64,000 bases of DNA from Daphnia carinata (taxonomy: Eukaryota > Arthropoda > Branchiopoda > Diplostraca > Daphniidae), in contig NC_081338.1 in the NCBI RefSeq assembly GCF_022539665.2, positions 6,932,446 through 6,996,445 on the forward strand. Reading direction: 5' to 3'. The notes beneath the pieces were generated by a model. That model searched no databases and was not told where the DNA came from. It saw nothing but the letters and a program-made list of their open reading frames with translations. Position 1 is the stretch's first letter. Every line of letters starts with the position of its first letter. The translations under genes were made by a program, and so were the position numbers. Shown here one piece after another: positions 50,691 to 62,700 of this stretch.

Positions 50691-50696
50691 TTTATT
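50691..50696 (-). terminator. Polyadenylation signal AATAAA of SUPT7L
   Basis: AATAAA on the minus strand, about 70 bases after the SUPT7L stop at 50765. Confidence 0.4.
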
Positions 50697-50764
50697 TGCA
50701 AAGACTTTGCAAAGATTTATGAGGTGGCGGCCTAAATAATCCGCTATCGGACAAAAGGCTTGCA

Positions 50765-52147
50765 TTAAAGTTTTTTCTGTTTTTTGCTACCATTTTGCTT
50801 CGCGCCAGGAGAGGTAGATTCAGGGCCCACAAAAAAGGTAGGTGATGTTTGGTCTTCCTTATTTAGGTATCGAGCATCAGATGCTCCAATGGCTTCCTGC
50901 TGTTCTAGCGTATATAACATCCTTAAGCCAGATTCAAGCCCTGAAAAAGAAATTCAGTTATTTAAATAACTAGAAAATTAAATATCATATGGACCACTCA
51001 CCAGGGGCAGAAATGGCTGTGTTGTCTTCCAAATGTAACTGGTTTATTGCTTCGTGGTTGCTCCTTGAGCTTGACTGAGACTTTATCCCCATGTCTCTGA
51101 AGAACGATAATAATACTCGTAAATAAATATTGAGTTGAGGTATAAAAATTCTACTGGATACCTATTGAAAGAGCTATCATTGTCCACAGCTTCATTCCCG
51201 CTCCACTCTGTTAATTCTGCCCATTCTGATTCTTCCCAGGGCGTACGGGGACCCACCTTGCTATGATCAAACTGAACAGCAGCTTTAACGCACATACGAT
51301 GGAGATTGTGGCTTTGCTGTCTGAGGCGGTCGTTATAACGTAGCACTCGATTCGTATAGAAATGATGAAGGTCTTTAACGCCATTCATGCCCACATCATG
51401 TAAGGTTCTTTCCATCGCGTCCTGGCGACATAAAAATAACTTAACTGACAAAACCCAAAAATTTGATATGGAGCTTACCACAAATCCTGTGGATTGGCCT
51501 AATATCTCACGCTCAGTGTTTAGTTTTAATAGATTACAAAACTTTACAAGCATTTCTTCTGTTACACCAGCAAGGACTGACAGTACAGATTCTGTAGTGC
51601 TATCAAATCCTTCATGGGCACAAACCTGGTACATTGACCTGTACAATATTTGTTGTACCCCTCGTCTTGTCAGTTTCATGGATGGGTGCTGCTGAATGTG
51701 CTCCTTTGCAGGTTTTATAGGAACAATTGGAATATGTTCTACATTGAATTTCTATAAATACAAGATTGCTATTTAGAAATCAATCTTTCCTCACTCATAA
51801 ATTCTTTTACTTTGTAAGATTTTTGTATCTGTTGAAGAATTTCTTGCATCTGCTTGGAGTATTGGACTAACTGAATGTTGTGTAATGTGATGGGATCTGT
51901 TTCAAAGTATGATATGGGCATCCTGGAATGGAAAACGTTTTATCAATAAACTTAAATATTTCCTTCGTAAGTCGGAGGCTTCCACTCACATCTGTGTTGT
52001 CATGACACTTTCAGCCTTGAAGGGTTTATTTGATGAACAAGGCACAAATGCTTTACTAAGTTTTTCGATTTCATCGAAGCTCAATAGGTAAGGGCTGGTA
52101 AAATTGCTTGTTTCGTCCAGAAATCCTCCCCAATGTTTTCCCTCCAT
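50765..52147 (-). CDS. SUPT7L: SUPT7L (STAGA/SAGA complex subunit 65 gamma) orthologue
   Basis: Family role: histone-fold subunit of the SAGA/STAGA transcription coactivator complex, the metazoan counterpart of yeast Spt7, in the nucleus. Minus-strand exons 52147-51990, 51922-51811, 51751-51479, 51421-51162, 51096-51002 and 50940-50765 join in frame to about 357 residues. The bromodomain-associated histone fold is visible in the third exon (LTRRGVQQILYRSMYQVCAH), with FDSTTESVLSVLAGVTEEML in the second helix. It is followed by the family's characteristic MERTLHDVGMNGVKDLHHFY and RVLRYNDRLRQQS. The C-terminus is polar and Lys-rich (GSKKQKKL). There is no bromodomain, as expected for the animal form. 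The start is the first ATG after stops in frame. The gene is divergent from epsinR/Tel2 with 465 bases between start codons. Confidence 0.85.
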
Positions 52148-52612
52148 TTCACAATCTCGGGTTCGCCCTTCGCCGTAAAGAAACAGTCCAAATAACAACT
52201 TTCAAGTTTCAATCAAAACAAATTACAAATATACAAATAAGAGAGAACGTCTTCTGCCAGTGTTGCCACAAACTAAATACTTAGGATAATGGAATATAAA
52301 GTTTTAATTTAACATTTAAACGATAGAAACGTTTTGAGTTAAAATAGGTAGCTGATGATAATCGTGCTTGTTCATACAGTTGTGTAAGAATAATTTTTTA
52401 TTCACTACGAAGTTGTAATTCATATCATTTTATTTTGCACTGCTACTCCAGTGACGTCAGCTCAAAAGATGTCAGACTGTCGGCCATAACTGTTTTGTTG
52501 TGTTGACATTCTTGTTAAAATAAATTGTTGGTCTTTTATCGTAAATCCAAGTTTATCGATCACATCGTTTTCTTATTTGAAACTCGTCCGATAGGACACG
52601 AGACATACAAAA
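52148..52612. promoter_or_regulatory. Divergent promoter region SUPT7L / lqfR
   Basis: 465 bases separate the two start codons, so both promoters must lie here or overlap the 5' UTRs. No TATA box was identified. The TGACGTCA-like half site at 52452-52458 (TGACGTC) is a candidate CRE-type element. The arrangement is seen directly; shared regulation is inferred. Confidence 0.5.
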
Positions 52613-55600
52613 ATGTTGGGTCTATGGAAAGTCCGAGAAATTGCCGACAAAGTGTAATTATTTTGCTAAATATTTTATTGTTTGTGGAATTTTTGCAAAC
52701 ATATCTGATCATATCTTTTCATTATTTATTTTTTTTTAGAACAAATGTGGTTATGAACTATACCGAAATTGAGGCCAAAGTACGAGAAGCTACAAATGAT
52801 GAAGCTTGGGGACCAACTGGTAAGTTCTAATAATGAATGAACTTTCCGTTTCACGTGAGCAGTCCAGTTTAGTTCTTGCCCTATATTATTTTTCTTATCA
52901 TTAGGGCAATTAATGCAAGAAGTTGCACAAGCAACATTCACATATGAACAGTTTCCTGAAGTTATGGGTATGTTGTGGAAGCGAATGTTGGGGGAAAGGA
53001 AGAATTGGCGAAGGACTTACAAAGTAGGTTATAAAAAAAATGTGCAATAGTCTCTGTTCTAATAACCAGATTTTCCCTTACAGTCACTACTATTATTAAA
53101 TTACCTGATTAAAAATGGGTCTGAAAGGGTTGTGACTTCTGCAAGGGAACACCTGTATGATTTGCGTGGTTTGGAAAATTATACCTGTGTTGATGAGCAG
53201 GGCAAAGATCAAGGAGTGAACATACGACACAAAGTAAAAGAGATGGTTGACTTCATTCAGGATGATGATAAGCTACGTGAAGAAAGGAAGAAGGCTAAGA
53301 AGAACAAGGATAAATATGTTGGCATGTCAAATGACACACTGGGTATGGGAATGGGCTACAGAGGAGGAGGTGGTGGAGGAGCCAGTGGAGGAAGTGAGTT
53401 TTCTTGTGTTTGTATTACATTTATTCTGAGATCATGTTAGCAGCGTCTTATTTCAAGGTTGGGAAGAAGCTCCACGTCGCAGAAATGATGATTTCAGTGA
53501 TTGGGATTCTAATCGCGGAAACGGTTCTTCGCGAAGGAAAAATGACGATGACAATTCGTCTGATATCAGGTATTATTAGTATTACTTTGCAGAGTAGTGA
53601 AAACCTATAATTTTAATGCACATTTCAGTGCTGACGAAGCGACGGATCGACGAGACATTTCTTCAGGAATAGAATCCAAGTCAAGCGGTCGCTTTGGTGG
53701 CGAATTTCGCGACAGCGAAGAGCCACCGAAACGTCAAGATAAAGAATTTAAATTTGATAACGATAAATCAAAGTCAACCAGTGCAAAACCTATGAAAAAA
53801 GTTGATTTGGGTGCTGCAGCGTTTTATAAAGTGGAGCCCGCTCCAGCCACCGCACCAGTATAAGTTTTACGTAGAAAATCAATTTGTCCACTATTTAATT
53901 CGATTTCTATCCATAGAATCCTGTAACACAACCTACAAATGATAATGGCTCAAGCGATCTGTTAGCAGATGTATTCGGTAATCCCGGTAATGCCACGACA
54001 ACGACAAGTAACGCAGCTGCAAGTATTTTGGACGACTTTGATCCACGTGGAGTTGACAGTGGTGCAAATGGAGATTTTGGTGATTTTTCAAGTGCCTTCT
54101 CTTCCCAAGCAGCTCCACAAGCTTCTGCCAGGTAGGCATAAGAAAAAGAAAAGCAGAAAAAGAGTTGGTAGTAACTGGATTTTTCCCGTTTGTTTCTAAT
54201 TGCAGCGATAGCTTCGCTAACTTTGGCGCTGTGTTCGATTCAACTATCACAGCTACTCCCCAAGCTGCTCCTCCAAGCCAAGATGCATTTCTACTTGATG
54301 ACCTGTTGGCACCAGCTCCTGCCGAGCCATCTTCAAGTCCCTTCCATGCCTTTTCAACAAATGTAATGCCTCAAGGTAATCACTTAATGAATTGTTAGCT
54401 ATACCAGTAAGATCTGAATCGAAAGCGGTAAAGACGGGTAAGTCTTGATTGTGTAATAGTTCCTGCTTCACTGGATGAAGAACAAATTGACTCCAAGAAA
54501 GAACAGCAATTTATTATGTCTATTCCACGTGAACCAGATGAAGAAATTTGGAAAGTCCAAGTGGGTCAGCTGATGAAGATGCTTGCGTCACCGAAGCTAC
54601 GAAGGGATTGCCGCAAGTCAGTTGTTCAACTGGCACGATTTCTGCCGGGCCCACCGACGCCGCAAAAGCTTTCACATCTTGATATTTTGAGTGAAGAATG
54701 TCGTGAGTTTACATCGAACCACTATCGACCCATACTAGAAGCCATGCTAACTGTTGACCCTGAAGATGAAATGGTTTTCGTTTGGATGAACGCTGGTCCG
54801 GCTGAAGAAACGCTTCACATTCTCATCGAATCCATTAGGAATCTGATGCCTAGTAAACGTCGGGACTCGTTGGTTCTTCTTCTAACTTACCTCGTTACAT
54901 CGGACGCTTTCCTCTTCAGTTGTATAGCCCCATCGTTTGACCTTACCGACAGATGGCAGTGGGAAGAGGATTTTGTGAAGCCAGTCGCCAGTTTGCCAGA
55001 TGTGTTAGGAAATGTATTGCAGAGATATTTACCTCTGCAATTGGCTCCTGCCGCTTACCATCGTTCCCTCGCTGTCCAACTAGCGCGTTGCTTGTTTATT
55101 CTTACTGAGGCCATGAAACATTGCATCAGCGTCAAGGTTGAGCCCTTAGCTGTGCTCGTGACCAGCGTGTGTGCCAAAGCTGCCCCAAATTACTTGCTGG
55201 AACCCCTTATAAAGCTTATAAACAGCCTTACTCGAAACAACTTCATTGCTCGGAGACTTTGGTCGGCCCTGATGCGCTCACTAGACGATCGATGCCTTGA
55301 GCAAGTAGTAACGTACCTGTCGAAATGGTCCGTAACGCCTGCGACATTTAAACGACTCCTGGGAGTTTCCCAGTTCCCCCTCGAAGATCGCTGGCAGCGT
55401 TTGCTCTGCTCCAAACTTCTATTGCTACGTGGATTGACCTGTCCGAGAGTCGGTCGTAACATTCTTACATTTCTAGCCAACGACTCGGAGACTTTACTGA
55501 AAGTCACCATCACCCTACTTTCACTATGGAGTGAGAAGAACGCCCTTCTTCTTACGTCACCGGAACAGCATGAATTTATTACCAAATGTCTTGTCATGGC

Positions 55601-58029
55601 ATTCAATTTTCTACCGCCGGAAGAGCTCACAACGCAAAGGGTCGAATTACACCGGATGTTGAGAGAAGGTGTAAACCATCACTTGGAATCGCCCCAAGTT
55701 GCGGTTAGAATTCTTGGAATGTTTGTCGCCGAAGTTTGCACCAAGCGTATTCATCCGGAAGGACCTATGTTAGAATTTACCTACGATAAATCTGAACCAT
55801 CTGTCATGGAACTTCGAAATCTCCTCAGACCTGCGGAAGAAAAGGAATGTGAAATAGAAGATTTCGAAACAGTGTTAGAAAAAACACAGGAAGCGAGCAA
55901 CAGACATAATTATAAACCGCCTAAAAAACTGTCTGCATCAATAGTAAAACCAACTTCCAATTCAAAAGAAATCGAGAAACCCACTTCAGAAGAGGCTCTA
56001 GATAGCGATGATGATTTGGAACCGTATGATATGTCCGAAGATACCGTCGAATCAAAATTTGAAGCTCCTTGTTATATTCGTGATCTCATGGACATGTTGG
56101 GCAACAGTCAAAACGAAACTGAAGAATATGAAAAATTAATTTTGACTCTTGATGTCAGCGAGAAAATTATTCGGCAACAATTACCACGAGAACATCCGTC
56201 ACTTGCTGGCCAGCTGATGGCCATCCTAATTCATTTGCAAGACAAGTTTTCGATTCCTGATTTCATTGGGTTGCGTAGAAGGGCAATGATAGCCGTTTGC
56301 GTTTCACAGCCGATCGATTCGGCCCAGTTTCTGACTGGTGAATTCTACCAAACTAATTACTCTGTGGTCCAAAGACTAGATATGCTTCATGTCATTAGTG
56401 CCACTGTACAGGAACTCTCTTCGCGACCTGATTCCAATAGTTCGTCCATTGGAAACGAGATATCTGAGAAAAAAGTTGTTCCAGACGGTCAAGACTGGCG
56501 TTTGATAGTGTCACGGAGAATTGAGGCGAATACGCGTCGGTTCTCTTCGAATGATCGACGTATGCCAGTGAAATACCAGAACAGTTTGAGTTCCCTAGCC
56601 GGCCATTTCTTTTTCCCCTTGGCTGAAAAGTTGGACCGGTGTCTAGTCCATTTGAGCTTGATGGACCAGGATTTCGTCTTGCTTTCTTCGCTGGTCCGTA
56701 CGCTGACAACCATCTTGCACTGCACCGGGCCGGTGCCGGTGGCGGAACGAATGACCCGCACGCTCATCGACATGGTCTGGTTTCTGCGTTTGCATCGCGA
56801 GCCCAGCGTCCGTGAAGCCTCTCTGACAGCGTTTATTCAATCACTGTTGGCCGTCAGCAATCACCAGCTGATGGCTAATCACGCCCTGGAAATTGCCGAT
56901 TGGAAAGATTGGCTGGTTGAAGCAATGGAACAAGACCCATCAACTCAAGTCCGTTCGCTTGCGCAGAATGCATTGTCGCTGCTGGCCCACCTCCTGAATA
57001 CATGAACCGTTACATGTGGCGTTTGTAACACCCCAATATCAAGAAAGGAAATCTTCAATACAATGTCGATGTAGTCAATGAATGCCAACATTATTTTTTA
57101 TTTGTCTTTTCTTGTTCTCTTTTGTATTCTTCTTTTTTTGATTGCAGGTTCTTCGCTTCAGCCGGTGTCCCTCCTAGCGTATCCGCCTGCTGCACGCCCC
57201 CAAGCTCCGTTGGCACCGTCACAACCCAATGTAGGTTGGCGATATATTTTAAAAGAACAAAAGCCACTTTATTTGATTTTCATTTTGCGGAAACGAATGC
57301 TAACCGTATTCGTTGCTAAACTGTTAAAACTGTTTTCCATGTCAAAACCTTTGATCTGCATTTTTTTTTTGTAGTCCTTTGTGTGTGTGTGTGTGTGTGT
57401 ATATTATTCTCACAGTCTACATTTGTTTTTTGCGTCGTCTCCGGGAGAATGGAGCAAAGGTCAGAGTTAATAAACCTTGCGCTCTCGCTCACATACACAC
57501 ACGCACACACAGACACAATTCGCGTTGCTACGTGTTTGTTCTCCTAATATGCTAATTTTAATGCGGTTCGCTGTGTATGTGAACGTGTATATGTGTTAGT
57601 TGTCTCTGTAATTTCCTTATGGCTTGATTGCAGAGAATGGGGGGAGTCAACTCTGGAAGGACTTGGAGCGACGTCGGCGGCCTGAATATCAACATTGACA
57701 ACCTCTCGTTGACAGGCAAGCCGAGAAGCAACGCTCCATCGATGAACCAGTTGGCGAGTTCGGGACCTACATCTCCTCAGCCTATGCTCATTACCAATGC
57801 GGCTCCAGCCTCGATGCCTTTCATGCCGCATGGCATGGTGGCACCTATGCCGATGATGAACCCTCGGCCGATGGGTATTGCATCCCCAATGGGTCCCAAT
57901 CCTTATGTTGGCGGAGCAAACATGAGCGGATTCACCAACAATCCAGCGATGATGCCTACCATGTTGGCTAGCCCCAACGGAGGCGCTCCACACGTCAGCA
58001 CACCATTCCATCCTGCCTTTGGCAAATAA
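52613..58029 (+). CDS. lqfR: EpsinR / CLINT1 (liquid facets-Related), epsin isoform
   Basis: Family role: ENTH-domain clathrin adaptor of Golgi/endosome trafficking. Epsin-only exons 52613-52653, 52740-52819, 52905-53023, 53084-53393, 53458-53569, 53629-53857, 53917-54131, 54206-54375, 57148-57230 and 57634-58029 give 584 residues in frame. The ENTH domain opens with MLGLWKVREIADKVTNVVMN and continues EIEAKVREATNDEAWGPTG and NYLIKNGSERVVTSAREH. After it come an acidic/Arg-rich linker, the CLINT1 signature KKVDLGAAAFYKVE, acidic DFGDF-type adaptor-binding motifs (NGDFGDFSSAF), and a Met/Pro-rich C-terminus with TWSDVGGLNINIDNLSL. Skipping the 2.5-kb exon at 54460-57005 keeps the frame. The next entry describes the alternative that includes it. 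Confidence 0.93.
54460..57005 (+). CDS. TELO2: Tel2/TELO2 exon, spliceable in frame onto the epsinR N-terminus
   Basis: Family role: TELO2 with TTI1/TTI2 forms the TTT co-chaperone that stabilises PIKK kinases (mTOR, ATM, ATR, DNA-PK, SMG1, TRRAP). One uninterrupted 848-residue open exon with no intron. Its acceptor at 54458-54459 accepts phase 1 from the epsinR exon ending 54375, giving a fusion of 1273 residues. An internal ATG at 54516 (MSIPREPDEEIWK) could also start a stand-alone Tel2. Tel2 features: the alpha-helical N-terminal half (LRRDCRKSVVQLARFLPGPP), the central acidic Ser/Asp-rich linker (about 55985-56050, typical of CK2-phosphorylated TELO2), and the conserved C-terminal block opening PCYIRDLMDMLGNSQNETEE with RRRAMIAVCVSQPIDSAQFL. 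Lies wholly within an intron of the epsin isoform. Drosophila lqfR is known to have the same composite arrangement. Confidence 0.9.
57382..57401 (+). repeat. (GT)n microsatellite
   Basis: About ten GT units in the penultimate epsinR intron. A CA-rich run at 57494-57512 lies nearby. Confidence 0.85.
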
Positions 58030-59553
58030 AAATTCACTTTTTTGTTTTGTTTTTCTGTTTCTTTTCAAAAGTTTAAGTTCTTCCTCGTTAGCATCAACCC
58101 GATTTTTCTTTCTTAGTTTCTTCTTTAAAAAACATGAAAGAACAGTGATCGCCTTATACCTTTGTTCCTTTTCATTTTTTTTATTACCGATGTCTTTTTC
58201 GAGGTTCTTGTCGAAAAAAAAAATTTCATAACTATTTTATATTCAATTGTGGGTCGCAGAATTTGAGATTACATGCAGTTTGAAGGCGCCACACACACAC
58301 ACACACACACGTAATTCAAACCAATATCCTGATGGTTTTTTTTTTTGTTTCTTTTCTTTTCTGGGTTCTTAATCTGAATATATAATATGTTAAAAATAAT
58401 AATGGGAGCAAGAAAGGTGTTGGTGTGTGTGAGATGACACAATTGCCTTAATTATTATTATTTTCCCCCCTCTATTCTGTTCATAACCGGTTGGGGAAAT
58501 CCGTTGTATGTTCCCCCCTTTCCAATGTTGTGTTTTCATCTCCACAGATGTAAACGAAAAACAAAAGATTTTTACATGTTTAGCCGAGCTCAGTACTTCA
58601 CATAAAAAGGAAGAACAATTTTTCCGAGAGGATTCCCTACAATTGATAAAACTGGTAGCTATAATAATGTAAAGTTGTGAATGTATTGTTATCTAGCATC
58701 ACGAGGAAAGTTTGAAAAAAAAACGAGTTGTCTTCTCTACGATTCTGTTATTCGGCGTATTGATGGAAAATAAAAATGAAATAATCAGAATAAATGGCGA
58801 AATTTATATCCATGTTGTATTACGGCAATAGTTTGGTTGCACAATAAACATTGGTGATTGAACATTTTATTTTTGTCAAGTAAGTTTTTATTCTTTTTTA
58901 TGGCATGATTCGAAACATTAGCATATTCAAAAATTAATTTGGGTTATTTAAATAAATAAGCATGGATTAGCTGAAACAAAGAAACTCAAAAACAAAACGA
59001 AAAAAACGTTTTCGAAAACGCGAGAAGCCTAATTTAAATATTTAAATTTGTTTGGCAAAACGAAAAATAGTCGAAGCAATATATGGCAACGTAGCATTTA
59101 GTCAGACTTTTAGCCGACTAAGACCCAAAAGCTCCACCAGTGCCTTTGCTTGTGGTAAAGCCCACGTCATCACGAATACGCGATTTCTTCACATTTTAAG
59201 CAATGGTATGTTGGACTAATGAGAACTGTTGAAATTTTCAAAATGTCATTCGAAAATAGCTATAACTTGGCTAATTTCTGGTATAATTGATGCCACATAT
59301 GTGGGTTTCATTTTGACATTACGCCCCCCTTAAATGGCAGCCGGAATTTTTTTTGTCAGGGGTTCCTTTCACCCGCAATGTACACACACACGTAACGGTT
59401 TCGATTTTTGTGCCGGCTCGAGCCATTTTTTTGTCTTACCACAACGATCCCCTCAATTTATTTTGTACTTAATAAATCATTTTGCAGTTATATATTTTGT
59501 GAAGACAGTTTACTCACTGTTGTCATCTTATTTTTCTATTGTTTTAGGACACC
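58030..59553. other. lqfR 3' UTR and intergenic spacer
   Basis: AT- and poly-T-rich. It holds a (CA)n run at about 58289-58311 and AATAAA motifs at 58769-58774 and 58843-58848, the latter being the likely polyadenylation signal. A presumed first intron and promoter of the TIA-1 gene precede 59554; the acceptor GTTTTAG at 59541-59547 indicates an upstream non-coding exon. Confidence 0.5.
58843..58848 (+). terminator. Polyadenylation signal AATAAA of lqfR
   Basis: AATAAA about 815 bases after the epsinR stop, followed by a T-rich stretch. An alternative hexamer lies at 58769. Confidence 0.35.
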
Positions 59554-59769
59554 ATGAGCATTTCAATGGGGGAGTCTGAGGCGTTCCCCAGAACATTGTA
59601 AGTTGTGATTTTGTTTTTCAGTTTACTGTAATTATTCAGGGTATTTAATAAATTGTGTTTGTTCTAATGCAGATATGTTGGGAATTTGGACCCATCAGTG
59701 ACAGAAGAGTTGATTATGGTGCTGTTTGGACAGATCGGGACAGTCAAGGGCTGCAAAATTATACACGAG
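59554..59769 (+). CDS. TIA1: TIA-1/TIAR (Rox8) RNA-binding protein, first two coding exons only
   Basis: Family role: RRM protein binding U-rich RNA, regulating splicing and stress-granule translation arrest. Exon 59554-59597 (MSISMGESEAFPRT) splices at phase 2 to 59673-59769, encoding LYVGNLDPSVTEELIMVLFG and then QIGTVKGCKIIHE. This is the RNP2 half of RRM1, very like TIA-1/Rox8. A good donor follows (GAG|GTAAAG). The exon carrying the RNP1 half of RRM1, and RRM2-3, were not found in the remaining 4.2 kb. Either a long intron carries the gene past the window's end, around the gene at 63306, or this is an isolated 5' fragment. Confidence 0.75.
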
Positions 59770-62700
59770 GTAAAGTTAGTGCAAACCTAGCTACCCCTGC
59801 CCAAACCTTTGCCAATTTTCCCCAGTTTACTTGCACCTTGTCATGAGTGAGGCTCAAAAAAGCTTTGTGGGACTGCAAACACACTAGAATAGACTTTACA
59901 GACAGCAAACCCGCTCTAGGAAGGAGGAGTTTGGGGCGCCAGCTGAGAGGTTATCATGGATGCAACATCTCGAGCATTATAGAAAGCAGGTGCGTACACT
60001 CACTCTCCTTGGCTGTTTTTTTTTTCGTACAAAAGTCAGTTTGCCAGTGTCTTGTAAAAGCAAAGTAAAAACAATTGACAGATTTGATAGACTTCTTTCT
60101 AGATATAGAAAATTTTTTTCTTTCTTTCAACGTAGGAAAACAAATGGTTTTGAATGTTCCATGTCTAGTCCACATTTTTCTTTTTAATACTATCTTCGTT
60201 AAACAAAAAAGAAACTTGCCAATCAATAAGTGATTTTTTTCTTATTTCATAAAAGGTAATGCAAAAATGCCAATGACTCGGCAACCGAGCTATACCTCAA
60301 AGTCGGAAGGTAGCTTTTTTCATTACTATTTTTTTACTACTACTAGATTAATTTTTTTCTACTACTGGCATTTTTAATTTTTTTTTTGTTTTGTTAATTG
60401 ACCAAACAAAGACGTTTCCACTTCTTTTGATTTTTTTTTTAAATAATCGTAAACAAATTTCTTTCTTATAACAAGTGCCAAGGAGTGTTTGTGTGCCATC
60501 CCCCCCCCGTTTTTTTTAACGGTTTCTAATGCTCGTGTATTTGCTATTCAAGAATAATTTCTCAGTCAAAAGAATACACGTTTTCATTTTATTCGATTTT
60601 AGATAGACGAAGAACCTAACCTGAAACATTGGTTCGCTTAAATCAAATTCGATATCACGTTCTTTTTTTTTCTGGCCTCGCCCGTCTCCGTTTTGGTTCA
60701 AAGTGCTTCAAGCGAGGATCATGTCGTGTTTGTTTTTTTTCGTGTATGTTCCGTCCAAACTCATTACGCTCGAGAACCTTAGTCAAGTAGGTCACATTCT
60801 CAAAGAAGGAAACAAGATCTTTTTTTTTTTCCAGATTCCCCCCTTTTTCTTACACTCACATGATCACGATCATCATCAGGTCTGGTGTAACGGACATCCA
60901 TCCCGGGGCTTCTTGGGGGGGGGGGGGGGGGGACTGGTGGGGTCTTCCGAAAAACAAAAATTGCGCGTTTGATATACACGAAACAAAGCCTTTTTTTTTT
61001 TCCTTTTCTTCGTGTATCTAACGCGTGTGCCGGTCGATTTGCTAACAGTGTTGGTGGAATCCAGTTCCATCAACCCGAAATGGACACTAGTAGGGTGGCT
61101 GTCCTTGTTTTTATGCTTTTTCCGCTCCTTTTTCTCGCTTGTTTTTTTTTTTTGTTTAACAGCTACATTGCATCACGAATCTTTCTGTTACACCGTGAAT
61201 TGGAAGCATTTGCTTTGTCACGGCTATAAAAATGTGAATAGCAAATAAGAGTTGTCAGCGAGACGATTGCGGTCGGTTAAATTCCCGCTGCCCTAAAGCA
61301 AAAAGATTGTGACCGAGTCTCGTTGACAGTAGGGAGGCGAGAAATGGCCTTACGATTGCTTGTCTGCTTGTTGATTTGCCCTGCTGACGGGCGCAAAAAA
61401 AAAAAAGTTAGCTTTCATTTCTATGTAAAGCTCTTTAGAGCACCATTTTGATGGCAATTGCCCTTTTTTTTCGCCCCTCTCTTATGTCACTTTGTCGTGA
61501 ATCTTTTTTGATGGAGGTAAACATTTAGAAATGTCAGAGTAGGGAGAGAGAGCGTCTTCTTTTTTATTTTTTGGCGCTGGCAGTACGAAACTGTAACGCG
61601 ATATCTTTCCCGGAAGACGCTCTCAAGTCCCGAGAGGCAACTAAGGAGGAGGATAGATTGGCCGATTGGTCTTGACTTTAAGTCGTTCAACCGTTTTTTG
61701 CATAAGTGACTAGGAAATTGAAGCAGATCTATGCAGATTCGATTCTCTCGCTGCTCTTATCCCCACATCATTTTGACTTTGCGATGCGTGTGCAAGCCCC
61801 GTGTCTCTTGCAATTCGATGTCGCTTTGCGAGTAAAGTGACAGCGAAAACAAAAAAAAAAAAATGATGTTCTTTTTATTTATTTTTTTTTCAACTAACCT
61901 TGTTAATCGAAAAATCCATACAAGCACACTTCCGGCGTCTTTTTTTTTTTTTTTTTTTCTTTTAAATGTTGAACTTTAGCTAAATGAAAAATTCTTTTCC
62001 TTTTTTTTTCGATTTTTCAAAATGTTTTGTTCCCCTACAGCTCGATGGCCTACTAGATAGGTATGCTGTTGCCAAAGACTTTTCCTTACCTGGCTTAGTG
62101 TTGACCGCAGGCTACGTTGACCCTTGCCTCTTTTTTTTATTTATTTATGGAGGACCTGTCAACTTGTCGGTGGTGTCTTCCGCGTTGCCCCCTTATAGAG
62201 GTGTGTGTGTGTGTGTGTGTGTGTGTCAGTAATGTTACCATATCGTGGGATCCCATGGCCAGGTTAGAAAAAGAATTCAGATATAGGTAATGTACTGACT
62301 GACCCGAGACAAAAGCTTCAGGTTTTTTTTTTGTTTTTTTTTTCCTTCCGTGATTTTTCGTGTGTGGCCGATCAAACCGCATCGTTTCCCATTGCGTGTT
62401 TATCTGGTTTATTTATTTTTTTCTCTCTTTAATGGAACATCACCCGAGGAAACATTTATTTTTTCATTGTGCTGATTTCCATTGAGGTCCGGCATTAGGG
62501 ATCGCCAGTGCTCTAGAAGTCGTAAAGATATTTTTTTTTCTACTGTTGATCTTCTGGTTGTAATCATTTCATAAAGGGGGAGGAGGACAACAAGAAACCA
62601 AAGAAAGAATATTTTTTTTTTTTTTTTTTCCTCAAACCAGGCCCCCTTTTTTTTTTTTTCGAGTAGTTAAACAGGGAACTTCTTTTCTTGTGCTTGTTGG

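Noticed and set aside
57544-58068. 174-residue minus-strand ORF
   Set aside because: Antisense shadow of the last epsinR exon; Arg/His-rich composition is typical of a reversed coding strand.
60917-60932. Poly-G tract as a regulatory element
   Set aside because: Homopolymer in low-complexity sequence; length may also be unreliable. No context supports a function.
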